A stretch of DNA of 64,000 nt from a bacterium (lineage in GTDB: Bacteria > Cyanobacteriota > Vampirovibrionia > Gastranaerophilales > Gastranaerophilaceae): contig JAGAVG010000001.1 of the NCBI GenBank assembly GCA_017942035.1, forward strand, positions 1 to 64,000. Reading direction: 5' to 3'. The position numbers were made by a program, and so were the translations under genes. Each line of letters starts with the position of its first letter. Positions within the stretch are counted from its first letter, which is position 1. The notes beneath the pieces are model-generated. The model saw nothing but the letters and a program-made list of their open reading frames with translations. It did no database searches and was not told the DNA's origin. Positions 7,300 through 15,326 of this stretch are shown here, piece after piece.

Positions 7300-10200
7300 T
7301 TAAACTAACACTCTATCAAGACAAGCTTTGCTTGAATACTGCCATTCTCTATAGGTGATACGCTTCACGACAAATCCAGAGCGCTCTAGAATAGATTGCT
7401 TTTTCATGTTTGATACCGGAGATTTAATATTATCTTCAACACCGTCAACCTCTATTACAAACTTGTCATCCACAAGCAAATCCGCACTCAATCCGGCAAT
7501 ATCAACACCTGCCCTAACTTTATGTTCTAGAGTTCTTATATCGTTTGCAATCTCTTTTTCAAGGAAATTTTTGTATAAATTTTCATCAATTTCGTTGTTT
7601 TGAATAGCCTGCTGCTTGTTTTGATATTCATAAATATAATTTACGTAATCTCTGAAAAGCCCGTCCGGAAGCTCTTTAGGATTTCTTGAAACAAAGTTGA
7701 TATTTTTAAATCTGGCCCTTGTAACCGCAACGTTGAAAAGATTAGGTTTCTGCAAGAAAGTGATACTCTGCGGGAAACTATTATCCGCAAAAGCCCAAGA
7801 AATCAGAATAATATCTCTCTCATCCCCTTGGAAAGTATGAGCCGTACCGATTTCAATCTGATGTTTTTTCATCATATGATCGGATAGAACTTTTGCAACG
7901 GAAACTTTCAACTGCTCAACCTGAGCACGGAAAGGCGAAATTATACCGATAGAAACCGGATTGTCCGGATTTTTTCTTTCATCTTCTACGACAATTTCAT
8001 ACAATTTTTTAACCAGAGCTTCAACTTCCGGAAGATTTCTTGTCGCATCAAAATCAACTTTTCCATCCGGAACTTCAATGATTTCCATCGCACGCTCTTC
8101 CGGCCGGTCTTTTCTCATTGCACGAATTCTACCTGAGTAAAATTCATCACTTGAAAAATTAATAATCGGCGGAAGGCTTCTGAAATGTTCATCCAGCATC
8201 ACGGAATTCATTGAATAGTAATCCGCAAGGTCAAACATTGAGTTTGATCTAAATCTCCACATCAACTGATATTTATCAGGAATTCCATACTGAGAAAGGA
8301 AAGACTGCTCTTTTGCTTTTTCGAGGAATGAAAGATGCGGGAGCTGCTTGTCATCCCCGACGATTACGGCGCGTTTTGCCCTGTAAAGTATCGGGAAACA
8401 ACTTGCAATATCACACTGAGAGGCCTCATCAATAATTGCAACATCAAACATGCCCGGTTTCAGAGGTAATGACCCTGACACGGCGTAAGTTGTTACACAC
8501 CAGCAAGGAAAAGCTTCCAAAAGCGGCTTAAAATCCTCATTTTCAAGAATTCTGTTTTGAATATTCTGGCGGCGTTCAACAAGCGATTTTGAATGAACTT
8601 TCAGGCGCTGTTTTTTAACCTGATCGCGTAAAAGTTCCTTCAAAGACTCTCTGCGCTGACCTTTTAAAATATTTGTCGCAAGAGTTTTTTGCTTTTTCTT
8701 CAAAGTTCTCATTTGCTCGCTTAAAAGGTGAAGATTTCCGATTTTTTGGATTTCATTTTCACATTTTCGCACATTGTAAAGACATTGCGCCATTTCCAAC
8801 TCAGATTTCAGACGTGTAAGATTTTCAAAATTAACGTCAAAATTTTTCAATTTTAATATTTTTTTCAACTGATTTATACTGGTAAAATTCGCAATTGTCG
8901 TCAAAAATCCTGTTTTTTCCATATTACTTTCAAGCGTTTTGACAATTACATTAAGCGCATCTATCTCAATCTGTTTTAGCAAAGACTTGATAAATTGCGG
9001 CTTTCCTAAGATTTGTTCTTGCTCACGCGCTGATTTATCCAAATTATACCAGCTATTTTCAAGTTTAATAATTTTTTCGGATTTATCTTCGTAAGATTTC
9101 AAAAGATCGAGATGATTTTTCATGTCCTTAACGTCAACAAGTATACTGTCGTCAAAATCTGTGTCAATGTCGACTTTTCCGGAAAGCAATTCTTGAAGCT
9201 GATAGCTGAGTTGTTTTTGATAATTCAACCGTCCGGCTCTCAGCGCCAAAAACGGTGCGCCCAAATCGTTCAACCTGTCGGCAACAACGTCCACCGCCTT
9301 ATCCATACGGGAAGCGACAAGAACAGTTTTGCCGTTTGCAATCAAATGCGCAACGAGATTTACAATTGTCTGCGATTTACCGGTTCCCGGAGGCCCTTGA
9401 ACCGCAACAAATTTGTTATTCTCGATATTTTTAATAACTTTCTCCTGACTATCACTCAAAGAAAGCGGAGTTACGGGATAAAAATCCTTAATCTCTTTCA
9501 TATCGGGAATAATAACCGATTTATCTTTTGACTGGTTAAATTCTTCATTAATCACGCTCAAAGCCGTTTCGCGGTAAATTCCTGAAGGCTTTTCGGCAAT
9601 CTGAGTTAATTCATGCAAAACTCCGGCGGTTACACTAGGACGCTTTGTCAAAATTATTGCACACTGACTTGTGAGGTGAATTTTTTCTAATTTTTGTACT
9701 GGTTTTGACTTATTTTCTTCCTCTTCCTCAATAATATCCTCGACATTTTCACCCGTAATTTTTGCAGAATAGAACTCTTTCGCAAGCTCTTTTTCAGAAA
9801 CTTTGGAAATGTTATCTTCATTAACATCATCACTGTGATAGAGCGTAATATTTATATCCGGAATTATTGATTTTAAAGTTGTAGTAAAAATATCGAGCTT
9901 TTCCTGCGTTATCGGCAAATCCGGAACTACCTCCAACAATCCCGTCAAAAGCTGTTCGACTTCATCATCGTCGTCGTTTTTATTCATTAAAGCCGTAAGA
10001 GCGCCGGTATTCAGCGACAAAATTTCTTCCTGAGGAATGCAATTGATATTTACCCCGTTTCTTTCGAGATGGCACGGCATATATAAAAGCGGAGTCAAAA
10101 ATTCATTCTGTTTTTTCTTTGAACTTTTTCCGACCAAAAACAAATAACCGTAAATCAAATATTTATCCTTCTGGCTCATTTCAGATTGAAGCATAAGCTC

Positions 10201-10437
10201 TGTAAGTTTGCTGTCACTGCCATCGAGTGGCAAATATTCAAGTCCTTTTGTGAAAAGTTCTTCTTCTTTTCCTTTCAAAAAAATCCACTTGTTATCCTTG
10301 TCACCCTTCAAGTTTCTGAAAGTAGAACTTTTCACTTCTTCCCTCACACAATCGTGAAGATATAGCGAAAGTTTTTTTATAAAACTATTGTTAAATGCTG
10401 AATTTATTGCTCTTGACGCTTCTTGTAATTGTAACAT
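7300..10437 (-). CDS. Superfamily I DNA/RNA helicase with C-terminal nuclease-like domain
   Basis: A 1,045-residue protein of the AAA_11/AAA_12 (Dna2/Nam7/UPF1-like) group. The ATP-binding loop is 'VQGPPGTGKSQT' (about residue 350), followed by the Ia segment 'TVLVASRMDKAVD', a coiled-coil insertion (about 440-640), motif II 'VAIIDEASQCD', motif III 'VIVGDDKQLP', motif V 'IGTAHTFQGDERDIILIS' and motif VI 'NVAVTRAR'. The last ~85 residues ('KEIANDIRTL...LVDDKFVIEVDGVE') resemble the small Vsr/DUF559/MTES_1575-type PD-(D/E)XK nuclease often fused to such helicases. Role is probably nucleic-acid processing, possibly defence. It starts 80 bp from the divergent cca gene; GAGG precedes the ATG. Confidence 0.88.
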   Translation of the reverse strand: MLQLQEASRAINSAFNNSFIKKLSLYLHDCVREEVKSSTFRNLKGDKDNKWIFLKGKEEELFTKGLEYLPLDGSDSKLTELMLQSEMSQKDKYLIYGYLFLVGKSSKKKQNEFLTPLLYMPCHLERNGVNINCIPQEEILSLNTGALTALMNKNDDDDEVEQLLTGLLEVVPDLPITQEKLDIFTTTLKSIIPDINITLYHSDDVNEDNISKVSEKELAKEFYSAKITGENVEDIIEEEEENKSKPVQKLEKIHLTSQCAIILTKRPSVTAGVLHELTQIAEKPSGIYRETALSVINEEFNQSKDKSVIIPDMKEIKDFYPVTPLSLSDSQEKVIKNIENNKFVAVQGPPGTGKSQTIVNLVAHLIANGKTVLVASRMDKAVDVVADRLNDLGAPFLALRAGRLNYQKQLSYQLQELLSGKVDIDTDFDDSILVDVKDMKNHLDLLKSYEDKSEKIIKLENSWYNLDKSAREQEQILGKPQFIKSLLKQIEIDALNVIVKTLESNMEKTGFLTTIANFTSINQLKKILKLKNFDVNFENLTRLKSELEMAQCLYNVRKCENEIQKIGNLHLLSEQMRTLKKKQKTLATNILKGQRRESLKELLRDQVKKQRLKVHSKSLVERRQNIQNRILENEDFKPLLEAFPCWCVTTYAVSGSLPLKPGMFDVAIIDEASQCDIASCFPILYRAKRAVIVGDDKQLPHLSFLEKAKEQSFLSQYGIPDKYQLMWRFRSNSMFDLADYYSMNSVMLDEHFRSLPPIINFSSDEFYSGRIRAMRKDRPEERAMEIIEVPDGKVDFDATRNLPEVEALVKKLYEIVVEDERKNPDNPVSIGIISPFRAQVEQLKVSVAKVLSDHMMKKHQIEIGTAHTFQGDERDIILISWAFADNSFPQSITFLQKPNLFNVAVTRARFKNINFVSRNPKELPDGLFRDYVNYIYEYQNKQQAIQNNEIDENLYKNFLEKEIANDIRTLEHKVRAGVDIAGLSADLLVDDKFVIEVDGVEDNIKSPVSNMKKQSILERSGFVVKRITYREWQYSSKACLDRVLV

Positions 10438-10517
10438 TTTTGCCTCATCATCTCTGACTTCTAGTCATAAAAATTAACGGTTTATCTATTTTACCATTTT
10501 ATGCTAAAATACGCAAT

Positions 10518-11633
10518 ATGGACATCATCAAAATAAATGATAAATCGCACAAATTATATTACGTCGGCGGAATCGTGAGGGACGAACTTTTAGGATTTGA
10601 AAGTCTGGATATTGATTTAGTCTATGAAGGAAACGCCATAGATTTCGCGAAAAATTCAGGACTGGAAATCTTGCAAATCAATGAACCCTTCGGAACCGTA
10701 AGAGTTCTCATTGACGGCCGCGAATATGATATAGCATCTACCAGAGAAGAAATTTACCCTAAAAAAGGCCATCTTCCGCAAGTCCAAAACATTGCAGTCA
10801 GTCTTTGTAAAGATGTCAAACGCCGCGATTTTACAATAAATTCGCTTTATAAATCTCTTTCAACCGGAGAAATTATTGATTTTACCGGTGGAATTGAGGA
10901 TTTAAAAAATAAAAAATTAAAAGTTTTGCACAAAAAAAGTTTCATTGACGATCCCACAAGAATTATCAGAGCGCTGAAATTCAGAATGCGTTTCGGTTTT
11001 GAGCTTGATGATACAACCAGACAACTGCAGGAAGAATATTTGTCAAACATAAACTATGACATGTGTTATAAACGGGTCAAAAAAGAGCTTATGGATACTT
11101 TTAACGCAAAAAATATCCCGTTTGAGACGCTAGAAAACACATTCAAAATTTTTATTAATGAGGGGATTTACAAGCTTGTGACAGGAACCCTTCCACCAGT
11201 AGCGTTTTGTGATAATTTGCCACCTGCATCACTCCCTTTAAAACATCAATGGCTAATCTTTGCCGGACGTTTGAAAGATTTGTCGCGACTTGCGCTAACC
11301 CGCGGGGAGCAAAAAATACTTGACGATTTGAAAAATTTGCAAAATTCAGAATTCAAAACCGACCTTGAAATTTATAAAGCGTTTACACCTTGTGCTCCGG
11401 AAACCATCCTGCTATATGGAATTTTACAAGATAAAAAAATCATATTACACTATCTGAACAACTTGAAAGACATAAAACTTGAAATTTCCGGAGATGACTT
11501 AATTCAACTCGGTCTGAAACCTTCTGCAAAATTTCAAGAAATTTTTGATTACGTGCTATCTGAAAAATTCAAAAATCCGAAAATGGCTAAAGAAAAAGAA
11601 TTAGAATGCGCTAAATCATTTATTTCACAATAA
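10518..11633 (+). CDS. cca: CCA tRNA nucleotidyltransferase / poly(A) polymerase family protein
   Basis: Adds or repairs the 3' CCA of tRNAs, using CTP and ATP without a template. The 371-residue protein has the class II nucleotidyltransferase head: 'YYVGGIVRDELLG' (residues 14-26), the metal-binding 'LDIDLVYEG', 'RRDFTINSLY' and 'DDPTRIIRALKFRMRFGF', followed by helical neck and body regions that are poorly conserved, as usual. Alternatives are poly(A) polymerase or A-adding enzyme of a split pair; no second member is seen here. A TAAAAT box ends 7 bases before the ATG and there is no ribosome site, so the mRNA may be leaderless. Element copy B starts right after the stop and supplies a terminator-like hairpin. 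Confidence 0.9.
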   Translation: MDIIKINDKSHKLYYVGGIVRDELLGFESLDIDLVYEGNAIDFAKNSGLEILQINEPFGTVRVLIDGREYDIASTREEIYPKKGHLPQVQNIAVSLCKDVKRRDFTINSLYKSLSTGEIIDFTGGIEDLKNKKLKVLHKKSFIDDPTRIIRALKFRMRFGFELDDTTRQLQEEYLSNINYDMCYKRVKKELMDTFNAKNIPFETLENTFKIFINEGIYKLVTGTLPPVAFCDNLPPASLPLKHQWLIFAGRLKDLSRLALTRGEQKILDDLKNLQNSEFKTDLEIYKAFTPCAPETILLYGILQDKKIILHYLNNLKDIKLEISGDDLIQLGLKPSAKFQEIFDYVLSEKFKNPKMAKEKELECAKSFISQ

Positions 11634-11639
11634 AAAAAC

Positions 11640-11806
11640 GCACCAAATTTTATATTTTGGTGCGAGTTTTTTATAGCCTTATTATACAATATTTTTAGAC
11701 ACATTTCAAGTGTTCGTTTGTCGTTTTTTGATGATTTTTTGAAATTTAAGAAGGTATGTTTTAGTGAGTTTCAGGCCGACATGCACCAAAATATAAATTA
11801 TGGTGC
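11640..11806 (+). repeat. Hairpin-ended repeat element, copy B
   Basis: Terminal near-palindromes at 11640-11663 and 11783-11806. The left one plus GAGTTTTTT forms a terminator for cca. An antisense promoter lies inside (TTGAAA / 17 bp / TATAAT on the minus strand, 11709 down to 11681), aimed back at the left palindrome. After the right palindrome come 'GAATTTAAAGAGTAGTTTAA', a strong AAAGGAGG ribosome site and the prepilin ATG at 11849. Copy C has the same order before the second prepilin gene. Confidence 0.88.
11681..11709 (-). promoter_or_regulatory. Antisense sigma70-type promoter inside element copy B
   Basis: On the minus strand TTGAAA (11709-11704), 17 bp, TATAAT (11686-11681). Transcription would run left and meet the palindrome at 11663-11640 with its T-run toward the cca stop, giving an RNA of about 40 nt. 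Confidence 0.65.
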
Positions 11807-11848
11807 ATGAATTTAAAGAGTAGTTTAAGCTTTAAAGGAGGCTAAAGT

Positions 11849-12676
11849 ATGAATATATTAGAAGAACAGAAGGTAAATAGTAGGGTAGACTTTAGTCTAC
11901 CAGAAAAGCGGGATTGCCACGTTCACTCCGTTCAGCTCGCAATGACAAAGGCTTTTACCCTCGCAGAGGTTCTTATTACCCTCGGTATCATCGGCATTGT
12001 TGCGGCGATGACGCTACCCGCATTAATTTCCAACTATAAAGAAAAGACAATTGTTAGCAAGCTTAAAAAGTTTGAAAGCATTATGTCACAAGCTTTTTTG
12101 ATGAGTATAGATAATAATGGCACTCCTGACTATTGGGGGTTAAGTTCTAACCCTGTTGTTTCCGGGCCATTACTATCAAAAAATTTGGTTCCATACTTAA
12201 ATGTTATGAAAAATTGTGAATTGGAAGGAAAATGTTTTTATAATAAAGGTATTAAATTTTTAAACGGAAATTTGTGGGCAAATTTATACAATCCAACCGG
12301 CTGGGGGCAAGTAACATTTACACTTTCTGACGGAAGTATGGTCGCAATGAATTTAATTAGTCCTGACTGTAGTTCCGTTCGCGGCACTTCAAAAAATTTA
12401 AGTAATGTTTGCGCTTTTCTTTATGTTGATGTAAATGGTCCGACAAATCCAAACGTATTTGGACGCGATTTTTTCAGTTTTTATATAACAAAATATGGGA
12501 TTATTCCAAATGGTACTCCTGACGAATTTGACGCAAACCATTCATTTGCGAAAAACTGCATTGGTGAAAATGCAAACGGTATGGGCTGTACGGCCTGGGT
12601 ACTTTACAATGAAAATATGGATTATTTGCACTGTCCGAATAAGTTAGGCTGGAATAAAAGTAAAAAATGCAATTAA
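11849..12676 (+). CDS. Prepilin-like (type IV pilin/pseudopilin) protein with extended leader
   Basis: A 275-residue surface or pilus-type subunit. The class III-like N-methylation core 'FTLAEVLITLGIIGIVAAMT' begins at Phe36, with Glu at +5 of the mature protein, so prepilin peptidase would cut after Ala35. The rest is a globular domain ending 'CTAWVLYNENMDYLHC...', shared with the prepilin at 60540-61469. The strong AAAGGAGG site points to the ATG at 11849. That start gives a 35-residue leader, much longer than the usual 6-15, and residues 12-30 are encoded by dispersed repeats (the GGTAGACT palindrome and a 'TTCACTCCGTTCAGCTCGCA'-type repeat). A second start, ATG at 11942 (MTKAFTL), would give a normal leader but has no ribosome site. 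A terminator follows at 12704. Confidence 0.85.
   Translation: MNILEEQKVNSRVDFSLPEKRDCHVHSVQLAMTKAFTLAEVLITLGIIGIVAAMTLPALISNYKEKTIVSKLKKFESIMSQAFLMSIDNNGTPDYWGLSSNPVVSGPLLSKNLVPYLNVMKNCELEGKCFYNKGIKFLNGNLWANLYNPTGWGQVTFTLSDGSMVAMNLISPDCSSVRGTSKNLSNVCAFLYVDVNGPTNPNVFGRDFFSFYITKYGIIPNGTPDEFDANHSFAKNCIGENANGMGCTAWVLYNENMDYLHCPNKLGWNKSKKCN
11884..11901. repeat. Dispersed palindrome GGTAGACT-TT-AGTCTACC, copy 1
   Basis: Perfect 8-bp arms. Here it is inside the prepilin leader and is translated. A second copy lies in intergenic DNA at 51209-51226. Confidence 0.85.
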
Positions 12677-12703
12677 AATATTTAAATTTATTCGTTAAAA
12701 TTA

Positions 12704-12727
12704 AGCGGAGAATTATCTCCGCTTTTT
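12704..12727 (+). terminator. Terminator after the first prepilin gene
   Basis: AGCGGAGA-ATTA-TCTCCGCT, a perfect 8-bp stem with TTTT after it, 27 bases past the prepilin stop. It also faces the convergent operon end at 12753 and may serve both directions. Confidence 0.8.
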
Positions 12728-12752
12728 GTTTAAATTTTGTTTATTATTTTAA

Positions 12753-13598
12753 TTATTTTAATTTGTTATATTCTTCATCTGATACAGCTTCTAGCCATTC
12801 GTTTGAAGTTTCCACTCCGTCTATTTCTACGGCGATATGCGAAAACCACCTGTTAGGAGCTGCACCATGCCAGTGTTTAACATTTGCTGGAATATTTACT
12901 ACATCACCCGGATTCATTTCAATCGGGTCTTTGCCCCATTCTTGATAATATCCTCTGCCGCCGATTGCGATTAACATCTGACCGCCGCCTTGTTTTGCAT
13001 GGTGAATGTGCCAGTTGTTGCGGCATCTCGGTTCAAATGTTACGTTAAACATTTTTACCTGTGTCATTGAAATCGGCGCAATATAGCTTTGACCGATGAA
13101 GTATTTAGCATAAGCGTTATTAGGTTCGCCTATCGGGAACATAATAGTTTGAGCGTATTTATCTTTTTCGCTTAAGTTTTGAGTATCTTCTGTCCAAATA
13201 CCTTTTGCCAGATTAAATGCAGCCCAGGCTTTTGGCCACCCTGCATAAAACGCAGTATTAGTAATAATTGCAGCAATTTCATCTTTACTTACTCCGTTAT
13301 TTTTTGCATTTTGAAGATGATGTATCAAAGAATTGTCTGTTATTCCTTGCGAAATCAATGCTGTAACAGTTATAATACTTCTTGTTTTTGTATCAATATC
13401 TTGATTATTCCAGTTTTCACCGAATAAAATATCGTCATTAAAATGCGCAAAATCCGGAGCAAAACTTCCGAGCTGTGTTCTTCCTGCAGTTTGTGTTATT
13501 TTTTTCATAGGAACTGTTCCTTTCTTATTTTCAATTGCGCTTGCGGTATTCAAAGTTGCAAAAGATACTAATAGTGCCAAAATTAATAACTTTTTCAT
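12753..13598 (-). CDS. Secreted carboxymuconolactone decarboxylase-like/cupin fusion protein
   Basis: A 281-residue exported protein: signal peptide (1-21, ending ASA), a carboxymuconolactone decarboxylase-like helical domain at about 55-135 ('TRSIITVTALISQG...GVSKDEIAAIITNTAFYAGWP') and a cupin at about 175-260 with the metal-type residues 'NWHIHHAKQGGGQ' and 'PANVKHWHGA'. The first domain has no cysteine, so it is not an AhpD-type peroxidase. Similar fusions occur in many gut bacteria beside flavodoxin-like reductases. It is last in a three-gene operon (11 bp after the reductase) divergent from lysR. The reaction and substrate are unknown; processing of an oxidised or aromatic small molecule is a reasonable guess. 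Confidence 0.85.
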   Translation of the reverse strand: MKKLLILALLVSFATLNTASAIENKKGTVPMKKITQTAGRTQLGSFAPDFAHFNDDILFGENWNNQDIDTKTRSIITVTALISQGITDNSLIHHLQNAKNNGVSKDEIAAIITNTAFYAGWPKAWAAFNLAKGIWTEDTQNLSEKDKYAQTIMFPIGEPNNAYAKYFIGQSYIAPISMTQVKMFNVTFEPRCRNNWHIHHAKQGGGQMLIAIGGRGYYQEWGKDPIEMNPGDVVNIPANVKHWHGAAPNRWFSHIAVEIDGVETSNEWLEAVSDEEYNKLK

Positions 13599-13609
13599 TA
13601 CTTATCCTC

Positions 13610-14152
13610 TTAAATGTTTTTACCCATATTGTATGCTTCTTCCATTAGATTTTTGTTGTCCTTAGCTTCGTTTGCGCCCTCTAACCCTGCACCTTCAACA
13701 TATCCGCAAAGTTTAACTCCGCTAAAGCAGGCAATCCAACCGTTTAAGCCGTTAATCACAGTTTGAGCAACACCTTGTGAACCATCTGCCGCTGTTGCAA
13801 TCAGGTAAATTTCTTTAAATTGGTGACCTGTTGCAAATAGCGAATTTGCTCTGTCTATCATTGTTTTCATCTGTCCTGCCATTTCGTAATAATAAACAGG
13901 GGTTGCCCAAACAATAACATCTGCCTCCTTCATCTTTTCTGTAATTGCATTCGCATCATCATTTATTACACAATGTCCGATTTTCTGACAGGCAAGACAG
14001 CCTTTGCAAAAATTAATTGTTTTGTCTTTCAATGTTACAAATTCAACATCATGACCAGCATCTTTTGCCCCGCGTTCGGTTTCATGCGCTAAGATTTCTG
14101 AATTCGCGTTGTTTCTCAAACTTGTTGAAATAATCAATACTTTTTTGCTCAT
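13610..14152 (-). CDS. NAD(P)H-dependent FMN reductase-like flavoprotein
   Basis: A 180-residue flavodoxin-fold protein. The N-terminal strand and FMN phosphate loop 'LIISTSLRNNANSE' (residues 5-18), 'FCKGCLACQKIGHCVINDD' with clustered cysteines (48-66) and 'ATPVYYYEMAGQMKTMIDR' (about 84-102) are the marks of the NADPH-dependent FMN reductase/iron-sulfur flavoprotein group. The cysteine-rich stretch has the C-x2-C-x5-C spacing seen in ISF-like proteins, so an Fe-S centre is possible but unproven. It probably reduces quinones or other electrophiles in the cytoplasm. It lies 2 bp after the hydrolase gene and 11 bp before the cupin fusion gene, so all three are likely translated from one mRNA. 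Confidence 0.87.
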   Translation of the reverse strand: MSKKVLIISTSLRNNANSEILAHETERGAKDAGHDVEFVTLKDKTINFCKGCLACQKIGHCVINDDANAITEKMKEADVIVWATPVYYYEMAGQMKTMIDRANSLFATGHQFKEIYLIATAADGSQGVAQTVINGLNGWIACFSGVKLCGYVEGAGLEGANEAKDNKNLMEEAYNMGKNI

Positions 14153-14154
14153 TT

Positions 14155-15180
14155 TTATTCTCCTAAGTTATTCTTAAAAAATGTTTCCAACTTATCAAAC
14201 GGTATTTTTTCTAAATTATCGTATAAATCTGTGTGATTTGCACCTTTAATAATTAAAAGTTCTTTGTTATCCCCTTTTAGTTTTTTGAAGGCATCCTCAC
14301 CAAAATATCTGCTGTGAGCGTTTTCACCGTGGACTACTAAAACAGCGTTTCTAATTTCATTACTGAATTGCAAAATCGGCATATTGATTAAAGATAAACT
14401 TGATGTCATATTCCAATGACCGTTTGAATTGATTGAACGGGCGTGGAAACCTCGTTTCGTTTTATAGTAATTCCAATAATCTTTTATAAATTGCGGTTCA
14501 TCGCCTGTTAATTTTTCAGGCAAACCTGAAGCAGGTTTGAAAGTGCCGTTTTTAAAATCTTCGGTTCTTTGTTTATTTAGAGTTTGTTTTAATTCATATC
14601 TTGCATTTTCATCCATTGAATCGTTATAGCCGTAAGCTGAAACTCTTGTCATATCATACATTGTTATTGCAGCAGCAGCCTTAATTCTTGTATCCATTGC
14701 CGCTGCATTTATTCCAAAACCACCAAAGCCGCAAATGCCTATAATTCCAATTTCATCAGGGTTAACATCTTCAATATTGCTTAAATAATCAACAGCGGCC
14801 GAAAAATCTTCCGTATTTATATCGGGGCTTGCGACATTTCTCGGCTCACCGCCGCTTTCACCTGTATATGAAGGATCAAAGGCAAGTGTAACAAATCCAT
14901 GTTCTGCCATAGTTTGAGCATATAAACCTGAGGCCTGTTCTTTTACAGCTCCAAACGGCCCTGAAACAGCAATTGCCGGAAGTTTACCCTTAATATTTTT
15001 AGGGATATATAAATCTCCAACAAGATTTATTCCATATCTGTTTTTAAAATTTATTTTTTCAATATTTACCTTCTCTGATTTTGGGAATGTTTTATCCCAA
15101 TTCTCTTGTGCATTTGCCATATTAACACCTCCTATAATGAATAATGCTGATAATCCTATCGATAATAATATTTTAAACAT
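14155..15180 (-). CDS. Exported alpha/beta hydrolase (dienelactone hydrolase-like)
   Basis: A 341-residue protein with a signal peptide (MFKILLSIGL..., ending ANA near residue 24) and an alpha/beta-hydrolase domain. Visible elements are the oxyanion region 'AVSGPFGAVKEQ', the nucleophile elbow 'GICGFGG' with Cys in place of Ser as in dienelactone hydrolases, and the C-terminal catalytic 'GANHTDLY' histidine. The frame is open to 15228, but the ATG at 15180 has GGAGG at the right distance and starts a proper signal peptide. It is the first gene of the operon with the reductase and the cupin fusion, divergent from lysR and presumably controlled by it. The substrate is unknown. Confidence 0.85.
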   Translation of the reverse strand: MFKILLSIGLSALFIIGGVNMANAQENWDKTFPKSEKVNIEKINFKNRYGINLVGDLYIPKNIKGKLPAIAVSGPFGAVKEQASGLYAQTMAEHGFVTLAFDPSYTGESGGEPRNVASPDINTEDFSAAVDYLSNIEDVNPDEIGIIGICGFGGFGINAAAMDTRIKAAAAITMYDMTRVSAYGYNDSMDENARYELKQTLNKQRTEDFKNGTFKPASGLPEKLTGDEPQFIKDYWNYYKTKRGFHARSINSNGHWNMTSSLSLINMPILQFSNEIRNAVLVVHGENAHSRYFGEDAFKKLKGDNKELLIIKGANHTDLYDNLEKIPFDKLETFFKNNLGE

Positions 15181-15290
15181 TACATTACCTCCTCGCTTCG
15201 TAAAAATTTTATTTAAGTAAGGACACATACATTTATTATTTACAATATCTCTTAAAATAGCAAATACTTATATTACATAGTTTAAAATGC

Positions 15291-15320
15291 TTGACAGGCA
15301 TAGATGCTTTATGCGATTAT
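15291..15320 (+). promoter_or_regulatory. lysR promoter overlapping a palindrome
   Basis: TTGACA (15291-15296) and GATTAT (15315-15320), 18-bp spacer. Inside the spacer is GCATA-N7-TATGC (15298-15314), which has the T-N11-A form of LysR boxes. It is placed to give autorepression and control of the divergent operon. The -10 ends 6 bases before the ATG, so the message is probably leaderless. Confidence 0.6.
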
Positions 15321-15326
15321 TTTTAT

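Noticed and set aside
15291-15326. Upstream extension of lysR from a TTG
   Set aside because: The TTG is the first triplet of a TTGACA -35 box, and the conserved N-terminus begins at 15327.
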